From: Lottia gigantea
Lineage: Eukaryota; Mollusca; Gastropoda; Lottiidae
Assembly: GCF_000327385.1 (NCBI RefSeq)
Contig: NW_008709295.1
Location: 1,925,701 to 1,989,700, forward strand
Direction of reading: 5' to 3'
DNA: 64,000 nt
Part shown: positions 43,403 to 54,200 of the stretch, one piece after another
Layout of the letters: every line of letters starts with the position of its first letter
Position numbering within the stretch: the stretch's first letter is position 1
Notes under the pieces: model-generated
Told to the model about the DNA's origin: nothing
What the model saw: only the letters and a program-made list of their open reading frames with translations
Databases searched by the model: none
Translations under genes and position numbers: made by a program

Positions 43403-45179
43403 ATATTGTGTAATATAATTATTGTTAAAATGTTGTGTTTTGTATGTTAATTGATATGTTTCTTTTTTCAAATTATAATGTTAATTGCATGATATATTTT
43501 CTGTTTCTGGTGTATTATTAAAATATGTTGTTTTCTTGTGATAATATGATGTGTATATTCTGTTATGTCTTTCATTGTTTGTTTTTTATTTCACACCAAT
43601 GGATGTTATTAAACAATATATTTTTCTAATGCTTTTTTGAAAGAATTCTCCCTAGCCATATTTTGCATGGATAAACCTTGATATGAGCATTTAAAGAGGA
43701 AGAGCTAGGGGGTATGGGAGACTAAATTAATGTAGAGTTGTTTGAGCAAAAGGTCATGACATGAAAAAAGAAGTGTGCCAAGAGATTGTTGCTCAACAGC
43801 ATGTCTGAAATAATAAATGGGTTCTGAAGTTAATTTCTGCTTGTGCTAAATGAATGCAAGTTCGTGACAGTTACCACAGACTGATATATAATCCTTTCTG
43901 TCTGCGACTGAAAACATGGCGAAGCCATCACTTAATAATCACCATAAACACTGACGACCGAGCCCAAATTCATTCACTGATTCAGTGATTTTTGTCGTAT
44001 TTCGCAGTCTGTTATGGTGATTAATCGTTTGTAAACGTAAAACGTGATCCATTCACATCTTTTCACGTACGGTTTTAATTTAGACCACACAATTTGAGCT
44101 TAGAGATGGCTTATATTAGAAAAATTCAGAGATATCGGCAGTTTTCCGCGAACAATAATATTGATCGCTTGCCATGTTGACATTATTAACTCATCACGTG
44201 TTAGTCACATGACAATTTAGCGACAATTCATTGGCTCGCATATGTAGGTCATGACCTTATAAGGCAATTTTGAATCCCTACGCTTCGGTGAAGAGTAAAG
44301 TGGTAAGTAAGTTGTTTTGATGTGTTTTGGCATCATTAAATTTATCCTAAAATTTCATCATTTCATGTAGGGGGGTAAACAACTTTTGTGAAAGAAAAGC
44401 CTTTAGACTGTTCAGTCCATATACTAATTAGGCCGACACTCAATTCAAAGAAATGAGACGAGATGAATAGACTCATTGTTCATTGACCTTTTTAAAGTTC
44501 TTTCAACGAAAAATAACACGTGACTATTTTGTATACATTAAATTTAATATGTAAATTTGAAAGTGTTGAGGAGAGACCTAGGTTTGAGTTTTCCGATACA
44601 ATCGATATAATAAGATACATATTTTTATTCGTGGACTTGTCTCTGTCCGATTTATTACATTGTTCATTATCTGGAAAATGGAATGTGTACGTATTGGTAT
44701 GTATTTAGCTGAAGATCGGACTTTTTTCGATGTAGATTTGATTTTTGGCGATGTAGATTTGGGTTTTGACGATGTAGATTTGACTATTTTGATTGAATAC
44801 ATTTGTGCATTCCCTTTCCCCTAATACCAAAATTTTTGCCGGTATAAGAAGAATGGACTGAGATGCATAACGGGATGCTGACATCTGATGATGATACTAA
44901 GATTTCAAGAATATGAAGACTATTTATTCGTCACACTTATAACATTAGAACGATCTTTTGCTTTGCATTGCCTTAACGTGCATATATGAGATCTGTTAGC
45001 TATCATGGTGCGCTTTCCCCTACATGGCAACCGTCCTAAATTTTCACATGAATTCATCAGTGTGCTATTAGAATTACATAGTCGAATCTGATTCACTGAT
45101 GTATTAATTTAAAACGATTTAAAGACGTTGATAATACTTCAGAAAAATAAAAAATTCATTTGTATGCGAATTATTTCCA
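43403..45179. other. Non-coding interval with a fold-back and a short tandem repeat
   Basis: No supported gene. At 43925-44030 AATAATCACCATAAACACTG and CAGTCTGTTATGGTGATTAA are near inverted copies around TCACTGATTCAGTGA, a fold-back of MITE type. At 44729-44785 CGATGTAGATTTG occurs three times at 21-bp spacing. Confidence 0.5.
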
Positions 45180-48100
45180 CAGCTCATGGCCCACCTGTTG
45201 GTCTCGTCAAAAACGATAACTTGTGTCACGGTCAAGGTCAAATAAAAGAGATATAAGCCTTAAAAGTGATAAAAATTGCTCTTTGTGACGTCTGAAAAAG
45301 CCGAAGTATATGTCGGACATCAAAGATCAAAGTATGAATGGACATCCTAGATAATTGTCCTTTGACCTTGCAAAGATCAAGGTCATTTATGTTAAAGATC
45401 AAAAATGAAAATTTTTAAAATTGTTAAACCTACTCCCTTTCTGAAAGTAAAGAACGCAAACAATGCATGCCAATGGTCAAACTATCAAAATTCTATAAAA
45501 TGTAAAACCCATTCCCTTTTTTATAGTAAAAGGTCCAAACAAAATGTAACTCTATCACTCATTGTCCCAAATAGTGATTTATTTTTATGTAAAATTTCGA
45601 TGGTGACAAATGCAAACTTTGCGAGTTATAACAATTTGAAAAATTTAAGGTAAAGGTAAAAGTAACCCGGATTTGCCTCGCCTACTTTAAAAATTTTGTG
45701 TTTTCTCTAATAATGTGTACATTGTTAAATAATGTTCAAAATTTCAAGTGTTTACAATCATAAGATCATGAGATATTCGTAGTTATACGTTTTTAAGGCA
45801 GCGGTGACTGTCGGTGGATTATAGACACCGTTAAAATTAAGCACAGTTACTATAGAAGTAAATACAAAATTTTCAAATTCTAAAAGGGCAATTTTAATAA
45901 ATTTTAATTTATATATTATCAATTGAAAGAATAGATTGTGTGTAATAAGGACATAAGAGAAATTTTCACGTATGTAAATTAGGTCACGTGACAGAGCTCT
46001 TCAAAGTTAAAAATCGCGATTTTCAATTGGCTGTAGAACCGGAAGTTAACAATGCACAACAAAAGTGAAGATATTATCGAATATATCTCGTATTGGGCAA
46101 CAACTTTTGTTCAGGTAAACAAACGTCAAATAAAAGTAATATATGCCTTTGAAGTTTCGAAAATTGCTTTTTTCGGACGTCTCCAATACCGGAAGTATAT
46201 ATCGGACATCAAATATCAAAGTAAGTATGGTCATCCAAAGTCAATGACCTTTGACTATGCAAAGGTCAAGGTCATTTATGTTAAAGATCAAAAATGAAAA
46301 TTTTTAAAATTGTTAAACCTACTCCCTTTCTTAAAGTAAAGAATGCAAACAACTGTAATCTTATCACAAATTGTCCTAAGTAGTGATCTATTTTCATGCA
46401 AAATTTCTAGGGTAACAATTGCAATATTTGCGAGTTATGATAATTGCAAGTATTTCAGGTAAAGTAAATGGTGCCACACCCACTTCAAAAATTTTAGGTC
46501 GTCTGTGATGAGGTTTACATTGTTAAATAATATTCAAAATTTCAAGTGTTTACAATCATGAGATATTCGTAGTTATACGTTTTTTAAGGCAACGGTTACT
46601 GTCGATGGATTATAGACACCGTGAATTTACGCACAATTACTATAGAAGTCAGTACAAAATTTTCAATTTTTAAAAGGCGCAATTTTGATCAAAATATCAA
46701 ATGTTATATATCACCAAAAAGGAGAGATCATACACTCTAAGAATATAAAAGAAATTTTGTCGTATGTTAATTAGGCCACGTGACAGAGCTCTTCGAAGAT
46801 AAAAATCTCGATTTTTAAATGGCTGTAGAACCGGAAGTTAACGATGTGCAACAAAAGTGAAGATATCATCGGATACATCTCGTCAAGAGCAACAACTTTT
46901 GTGCAGGTTACAAGGTCACCAAAGGCCAAAGTCACTAGATATGAGCCTTAACAATTTTGACAATTACTGAAAAAATAAAACCGGAAATAAAAAAAATGCA
47001 AAAGCGAAATTCAAAAATCAGCTCCCACAGTTTTTTGCGCAATCGATTGAAGTTTACAAAAACATCATATTTACGCACATCCAATTTTACCCTGAAGCCC
47101 CATTTTTAAGTTTTATAAGAATTGGTGATATCAAGATGGCGTCGGGCCCGTTACTTCCGGGCCAATTTTTTCATTCCAAATATTTTTATGGGAAAAATTC
47201 GAACTAATTGAAAAACGAATTTTTCATATATCTACAAAATTCCGGAAGTTGAAATTTCAAGTTTGGAGGCGTAGGACGTAAAAACCCGAAGTGGTATCGA
47301 AATCAATGTTCGCAATCAAAATGCCTACCTTCTTGTAAGTTTCCAGATCGATCGAAATAAAATTGTAGCATTTGAAAAAAAAGCATAATATAAAACTGAA
47401 AAAGTCGGCGACGTTATTTACGGTTGGGGGGCGAAAATGCGTCATTTTACATTTAAACGATAGCGACACGCTAAATATAAGAGATAACTAGAGCCACACG
47501 TGGCACAGAGTGGGACTTTGCAAATGTAGCAAAATGCAAAAGACTCTGAAAAAATCAACCTTCTACGATAATTACATCACGTGAAAGAACAATCTAATGT
47601 TGAGAAGTTTTGATTTTTTGGAAGAATGTTATACCGGAAGTAGACAGACCTCACAAATTAAAGTATCAGAAGATAGCCAAGGTCAATGACATTTGACATT
47701 GAAAAGGAGACGGTCAATAAAAGTCAAGTTTACGAGATACCAGTCATCAAAATTTTAAAATATATACGGCTATAAAACCGGAAGTTGAGATAGAACAGCA
47801 AATATACAAGTATAAATAGATAGCCAATGTGAATGACCCTTGATCCTACAAAAGTCAGGGTCAAAAAAGGTCAAGATCAAAAATTCAAAATTTGGAATTT
47901 TCAAAACCTGTTCCTTTTTTTGAACTATAAAGCTGAAACAATCGAACTTCTAAGACGACGTGGCTCAAGAGATGAAGTAATTGTATGCAAAGTTCCATTT
48001 TGAACAAATGTATACGTTGCGAGTTATGTCCCTTGCCAAAAATGTCAATAATAAGTAATTCAACCCGGATGTGCCACGCCCACCTCAATTACTTTTGCAT

Positions 48101-48502
48101 AGGTTAATTGATATTTTTAATGTTATGTTGTGTTCCAAACTTAAAGCTTCTACATCATACAGGTCAAAAGATATAGGTCAATAAAGGTCAAAAGATATAG
48201 GTCAATAAAGGTCAAAATTGAAAATATGGAAATTTAAAAACCCGTTCCTTTTTTGGAACCATAACGCTGAAACAATTGACCTATTAACACAAACTGACCA
48301 AAATAATGGGGTAATTGTGTGGGGTAAAAGTTCCTTTTTGAACAAATGTATCCTATGCGAGTTATGCCCCTTCCCCAAAATGTAAACAATTAGTAATTCA
48401 ACCCGGATGTGCCACGCCCACCTCAACTTTTTTGTCATAGGTTAATTCATATTCAACTTGTCTTCTTGTGTTCCAAGTTTCAATGTTCTACATCAAAAAG
48501 AT

Positions 48503-48821
48503 CAACCGTGATCAGATACCAAAGACCTCCTTTAACCAAGCCCAGAAATTAATCGCCACAGCCAACAAAACCTTCCCAAACTCCAAGATCCTCTTCACAT
48601 GTATACCCATTTCAAATAAAATCTCGAAGAAAGCACAACAGAACCTCAGCACCCTCAACAACATGATGATGGAGTCCAGTATCAACAGCGCAACAATCTT
48701 ACCACCCTACGAAGAAGAATTCGAAACAGTTGATAATCTTCATTGGTCTCCAGAAACAGCAAACAGCATTTATTTGTTTTGGATACACCAGCTTCAAGCA
48801 TCGAGTAAGTCTTTAAACTAA
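48503..48821 (+). CDS. PLE ORF1 C-terminal part, SGNH-like hydrolase (partial)
   Basis: Partial frame (upstream codons from 48468 belong to the array). Contains SFNQAQKLIATANKTFPNSK, ILFTCIPISNKISKKAQ, a LSTLNNMM helix and VDNLHWSPETA, the block V DxxH of SGNH hydrolases; blocks I-III are upstream of the truncation and visible only in the 22351-24995 copy. Ends with TAA at 48819-48821, immediately after a U UUA AAC heptamer. Probably an esterase-like accessory domain; substrate unknown. Confidence 0.65.
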
Positions 48822-50691
48822 TTACTGGGGATAAAAATACTGAGAGGCCACCGCTAGGCCAAACTGTAGTTAACTTGAGCCGCAAAATTCTCACACCCCT
48901 TCAGCATTCAATCTTAGACCGTGGACTTAAGTTTATTCCCACACCAAAGATAGCTAACTTGAATTATCTCCGACCATCCATTGAACGATTTCAACGAAAT
49001 CTTAGCTGCACATATTTTTTTCGAAACCACCCCCCACGTGGTGCTAGAACAATGTTTATTCCTAAATCCACGTGGACACCCCCTCAGGCCGCCATCCATC
49101 CTGAAATATTGAAAGCATTTGCTAGTATGAATAGCCAAACAGTGACCTTTCCATAACACACGAAAAGCCTAATCTCACACGAGTGGAACGTGAAGCGTTA
49201 AACTTACTTAAGAAAGACGATAGCATTGTTATTAAAAAGAGTGACAAAGGTTCATGTTGTGTCATTCTGAATAGGGAGGATTACGTTTCAGAAGCAGAGA
49301 ATCAACTGAATAATCCTAAACATTATGCCATTTTACCGAAACCAATTTTCAAAGAAACTGCTAACATGATTAATAATATTCTTGCCGATTTAGTCAAAAC
49401 TAGTTATCTCAAACAGAAACAATATGACTATCTGTCTGCCAAACCTGATTGTCGCGAGAGACATTTGTACACTTTGCCTAAAATCCATAAGAATCCAACC
49501 AAGGAGTGGTTTATCTCGAATAAAATCCCTAAAGGCCGCCCGATTATATCGGACTGTGGTAGTGAGTCATATGCAGTGTCAGAATACATTGATCATTTCT
49601 TACTACCTCTAGCATGCCAACATCGCGCCTACCTTAAAGACACAACCGATTTTGTCAATAAAATAAAAAATCTTCGAGTTCCCTCTAATGCTATTTTAAT
49701 TTCTATCGACGTTTCCTCTATGTATACCAATATCGATAACACTACTGGTTTAACGGCAGTTCGTAAAGCTTTTAATAGAAACCCAGATCCAAACAGACCC
49801 GACGATGCAATTCTACAGCTTTTAGAGATTTGTCTTAGTCGAAACGATTTCACATTTAATGGTAAAACATATTTACAAACTTCAGGGACAGCAATGGGCA
49901 AACGATTCGCCCCTTCGTACGCAAACCTTTTCATGGCAGAGTGGGAACGTGAGGTGTTGCCCCTCTGTCCATTTGACCCACTTTTTTACGGACGCTTTTT
50001 GGATGACATTTTTATGGTTTGGACTTATTCTATCGAACAGTTTTGGGAATTCTTTGAAATTCTCAACAACCACCATCCTTCTATCAAACTAACCGCAAAC
50101 GTGAGTGACACAGTCTTTAAGGGAGATTCCATAGCAGAAACAAATAAACTGGATATTAAAGTGTATTTCAAAGAAACTGATACTCATCAACTCTTGCACA
50201 AGAGCTCCTTTCACCCAAAACATACCTTTTCTGGTATAATTAAGTCACAAGTTTTACGATTTCATCGAATTTGTACAAGATCTTCTGATTTCAACCAAGC
50301 CTGTACGATTGTTTTCTCAAAACTGAAAGAGCGTGGGTACTCTAAACGATTTTTACGAAACATAAAATTTTCAATTGAGCGTATAGAAATTGACTTGCCC
50401 GAAGATGAAACTACCAAATTCCGTCAATCTAGGGAGGCCCATTGGATTGAGACATTGAATACAGCAAGACCTATAGGACTAAATATTCATCATAATGTAG
50501 GCATAGCACCCTTTGTTGTCCCGTTTAATACAACCAGCAATCGAGCAAGCAAGATAGTTCATGCCCACTATAAGAGCCTTCAAGAGAAATTCCCCCATGT
50601 CTATAAGCAGAAAATGATAGTTGCATATTCAAAAAATAAGAACTTAAATGATAATATTGTTCATAGTAAACTAAAAACAATCAGTACATAA
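48809..50691 (+). pseudogene. PLE reverse transcriptase, nuclease-deleted
   Basis: Frame opens at 48809 with N-terminal NLSRKILTPLQHSILDRGL (typical PLE start), shifts near 49148, then is open for 502 codons (49183-50691). In that stretch: KSDKGSCCVILN (20-30), HLYTLPKIHKNPTKEW, KGRPIISDCG, motif A ISIDVSSMYTN with Asp 176, motif B GTAMGKRFAPSYANLFMAEW, motif C GRFLDDIFMVW with Asp 274-275, thumb KERGYSKRFLRNI, then directly IERIEIDLPEDETTKF and HWIETLNTARPIGLN, the end of the GIY-YIG domain. The in-frame loss removes the Cys motif and nuclease start. RT active-site residues are intact, so apart from the frameshift this is a near-complete RT-only protein. Confidence 0.85.
48812..48818 (+). 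promoter_or_regulatory. Candidate -1 ribosomal frameshift heptamer UUUAAAC
   Basis: In the ORF1 frame the codons are TCT TTA AAC TAA; T TTA AAC is a canonical X XXY YYZ heptamer in correct phase, with the stop next. A -1 shift leads exactly into the RT frame (CTA ATT ACT GGG GAT). The same bases are present on the minus strand at about 23401-23410 in the other copy. GGCC-ACCGCTA-GGCC, 26 bases downstream, could form a small stem. Confidence 0.6.
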
Positions 50692-53387
50692 CAGATACTA
50701 TACTTCTTAATTTCAGATCAGAATAAGAACAGAAGAAAACCCAATATCAAGACCCTTAATCCTAATTTCTAAATAAAGTGTCTGCTCCACCCTAGGCCTG
50801 TACATTTGGGAGAATCAAACCCTCCCTTCCCCGAAATCAAATTTGACAAATTTACGAATTTCAATTTTGCTTTAAAAAACGATTATTATATATCGCTGGA
50901 AAGAACATGAAAAGCACATTAAGAATCCGAAAAAATTAATCCTCTAGGTTAATTAGGTCACGTGCTAGAGCAGTTTTCGAACAGCTTTAATACATGTCGG
51001 AGGTCAAATGTCAAAGTATTAACTGGTAGCTAAGGTCAATAAACTTTGACCGTAGAAAGGTCAAGGTTATCAAAAGTCAAGGTCACCAGATAAAAATTGC
51101 AAAATTTAATAAAAATTTCAAACGGAAGTTGCAAAAAAAGCAAAAGTGAAATTAAAAAATCGGCTCGTATTCGTATTCGATTAAAATTTACATATACATC
51201 AAAATTGCGCACATCCATCTTTACCCCGAGGCCCCATTTTGAGTTTTACAAAAGTCGGTCATATCAATATGGCAGCCAAAGTATTACTTCCGGTCCGAAT
51301 TTTTTTTCTTCGTTTTTTTGTCTTTGGTTGGGCTATCGATCAGCCTAAATTCCGTTGACCTATTTCAATTACACGGGAAGTTACTAACCGGAAGTTTAAA
51401 TCAATTTCCTGTCTAAACCGGAAGTAAACCGAAACATTTGAATGTATTGTTTTGCTGACTTTAGTGAACTTTCTTTGCACCCAAAATTTCAGATTAATCA
51501 GACAAAAAATAAGAAAGTTGGAAAAAATTGCAAAATTTTTCCAAAAAATGTCTGCAACAAATCTTCGAATTTACCAATCATTTCAGATCTTGCGAGTAGA
51601 TTTCAAAAGTGCAAACCCGAAGAAAATCGACCCAGAAATGCCACTTCTAGAGCCGATTTTCTATTGTAGTCTAAGCTCAGGAAGGTGTGTAAATTTCGAA
51701 AAAAAAAACTAAAGCCACACGTGGCACAGAGTGGGACTTTGCAAATGTAGCAATTTGCTATAAACCCCCAAAAAATCAACCATCGACGATAACTAGGTCA
51801 AGCGCAAGAACAGTCTAAAGTTGAGAAATTTTTATTTTTTAGTAGATTCTAATACCGGAAGTAGACGCCAGACCTCACAAATAAAAGTACCAGCAGATAG
51901 CCAAGGTTAATTACCTTTGATCTTGTAAAGGAGAAGGTCTAAAATGGGCAAGATCACGAGATATAAGTAATCAAATTTTCAAATTGCATACGGCTATAAA
52001 ACCGGAAGTTGACATAGAACGGCAAATATAAAAGTATAAATAGATAGCCAATGCCAATGACGTTTGATCCTTCAAAAGTCAAGTTCACCAAAGGTCAAGG
52101 TCAAAAATTAAAAATTTTGAATTTCCAAAACCTGTTCCCTTTTTTGAACTATGAAGCGGAAACAACCGACTTCTAAGACAAAGTGGCTCAAAACATGAGG
52201 TAATTGTATGCAAAGTTCCATTTTGAACAAATGTATACTTTGCGAGTTATGCCCTTGGCCAAAAATGTCAATAATGAGTAATTTAACCCGGATGTGCCAC
52301 ACCCAACTCAAATTTTATTTGCATAAGTTAATTGATATTCAAAATGTTATGTCGTGTTCCAAATTTCAAGCTTTTACACCACACAGGTCAAAAGATATAG
52401 GTCAACAAAAGTCAACAAAGGTCAAAATCGAAAAATGAAAATATCCAAATGTTAAAACCCGTTCCTTTTTTTGGAACTATAAAGCTGAAACAACTGAGCT
52501 GTTACCACAAACTGGCCAAAAAGTTGAAGTAATTGTGTGCAAAGTCCCTTTCTGAACAAACGTATTTTATGTGAGTTATGCCCCTGCCTCTAAATGTAAA
52601 CAATTAGTAACTCAACCCGGATGTGCCACGCCCACATCATTTTTTTTGTCATAGATGAATTCCTATATAAAGTGTTTTGTAGGATTACACATGTCAAGGT
52701 TCTACATCAAATAGGTCATAAGATATACATACACCAAGCTCAAAGAGACACAAATATTGTAGAAAAAAACTCAAATTTGAAAAAATCACGAATTTCAATT
52801 TTGCTTTAAAAAAGCAAATGTTATATATCTATGTAAAGTACATGAGACGCACATTAAGAAACCGAAAAAATTAACCTTCTAGGTTATTTAGGTCACGTGC
52901 TACAGCAGTCCAAAGTTGCGAATTTGTTTTTTTTCGGACAGCTGTAAAACCGGAAGTACATGTCGGATGTCAAATGTCAAAGTATCAAATGATAGCCAAG
53001 GTCAATGACCTTTGACCCTATAAAGGTCAAGGTCATCAAAGGTCAAGGTCACGTGGTGTGGTTGTTTAAAGCTGGAAAAAATTTCAACCGGAAGTTGCAA
53101 AAAAGCAAAAGTGAATTCAAAATTCGGCTCCCAATGCTTTTTGCGCAATCGATTGCGGAATACATACACATCAATTTTGAGCATATCAACATTTACCATG
53201 AGGCCCAATTTTGAGTTTTACGAAAGTGTGTTTTTTCAATATGGCGGCCGAAGTATCACTTCCGGTCTGGAATTTATTTTAAAATCGGCCATAGAATTTT
53301 ATTTGCTAAAGATTAGCCAAATTTTGTTGACCTACATAAATTACACCGGAAGTTATTCAACCGGAAGTAGATTGGAAATTCAGACGC

Positions 53388-53402
53388 TTTCCTGTTTAAA
53401 AG
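53388..53402. repeat. Left SINE target-site duplication
   Basis: TTTCCTGTTTAAAAG, identical to 53770-53784. Perfect identity implies a fairly recent insertion. Confidence 0.9.
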
Positions 53403-53769
53403 GGAACCGTGGTGGCTCAGTGAGTTAGACGTTTGCTCGCTGACCTGAAGGTCCAGGGTTCAATCCCGGCATAGGTCGAGTTAATACCTTTGGATTTTTC
53501 AACCCGGTTTCCCCCTGTCAGTGATGCAGGTACGAGGGACTGACATGGAAAAAGCGTCGAGTCGTTCGGATGGGACAATAAACCGAGGCCCCGTGTGCTA
53601 CAGACTGTGCATGTTAAAGATCCCTCGACAGTTGGAAATCGAAAAAGAGCAGGCTAATGCCGCTGTCCTGGCAAATTTTACCTCATTGCACCCTGCATGG
53701 CGTTGCCCGTCTTCATTAGCCCACATGGTGCAAAAAAGTAGGACGTAAAACTCCATTCATTCATTTCAT
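53403..53769 (+). mobile_element. tRNA-derived SINE
   Basis: tRNA-like head: A box GTGGCTCAGTGAGTTAGAC region (53411-53429) and B box GGGTTCAATCCCGG (53456-53469), spaced as in tRNA genes. The body has TCGTTCGGATGGGACAATAA and CCGAGGCCCCGTGTGC, a conserved core of several mollusc SINE families (exact family not named). Tail of ATTC/ATTTC repeats (CATTCATTCATTTCATTTC). Perfect 15-bp target duplications flank it. About 367 bp, transcribed by RNA polymerase III when active. Confidence 0.88.
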
Positions 53770-53784
53770 TTCATTTTCCTGTTT
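53770..53784. repeat. Right SINE target-site duplication
   Basis: TTTCCTGTTTAAAAG, matching 53388-53402; array sequence continues with CGGAAATGACG. Confidence 0.9.
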
Positions 53785-54200
53785 AAAAGCGGAAATGACG
53801 TACAAAATTTGACTGTAGCATATTATTAACATTAATAAATTATCTTTGCATTTAAAATTTCAGATCAATCGATGCAAAAGCAAAAAAGTTGCAAAAAATT
53901 TGACCGAAAAAAGTGAGCGACGAATTTTCCGATTTCGTATTTTTTCAAGTGCTATCAGGTCAGAAATTACATGTAGATTGTTAAAATGAAAACCCGAAGA
54001 AAATCGACGCAAAAATGCGCCTTCTAGAGCCGATTTTCGACTTTTTGCACATGTTGAACTGTGGCACTTCTGGTTTTGCTCAAATGTTCCAATATATATT
54101 TAAGGAACACGTTGCCACTACAGAAGGTCTAGAGAAGTTGAATGTTTGCTGCAACTACTGCAGTTTAGGCTAAGGAAGGTGTGTCAATTTCAAAAAAAAA

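Larger units (their letters stand above)
48503..50838 (+). mobile_element. Penelope-like element (family 1), best-preserved copy
   Basis: Plus strand: end of the SGNH-like ORF1 (to 48821), overlapping RT reading frame from 48809, RT and C-terminal domain to 50691, 3' UTR to GAAATC at 50838. 5'-truncated inside ORF1, at CAACCGTGATCAG. The GIY-YIG nuclease N-terminal half and Cys-rich motif found in other copies are deleted in frame, and the 3' UTR hairpin is missing too. One base-loss frameshift relative to the 22351-24995 copy near 49148. Inserted in array unit 1; the flanks GATCAA / AAATCAA give no convincing target duplication. Confidence 0.88.
47487..51707 (+). repeat. Array unit 1 (contains PLE 48503-50838)
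   Basis: Full unit interrupted by the PLE within the second 290-bp sub-block/ following linker. The array sequence resumes at 50839 with AAATTTGACAAATTTACGAA, colinear with 52780 and 55258 of the other units. Confidence 0.8.
51708..54200 (+). repeat. Array unit 2 (contains SINE 53403-53769)
   Basis: Most complete unit. Includes a double TCAAGGTCA at 53027-53049, a perfect IR1 AGGTCAATGACCT at 52999-53011 and several ACCGGAAGT sites (for example 52949, 53087, 53346, 53361). Confidence 0.8.

Noticed and set aside
45405-46297. Small ORFs in the tandem array (60-85 codons, both strands; more at 47885-48440 and 51097-54799)
   Set aside because: Not conserved in frame between units; the array is non-coding.
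53403-53475. A genuine tRNA gene
   Set aside because: The A and B boxes are present, but the head continues into a SINE body with tail and target duplications, and the cloverleaf is imperfect.
53521-53748. 75-codon frame in the SINE
   Set aside because: It is the SINE body read by chance; the A and B boxes and target duplications explain the sequence.
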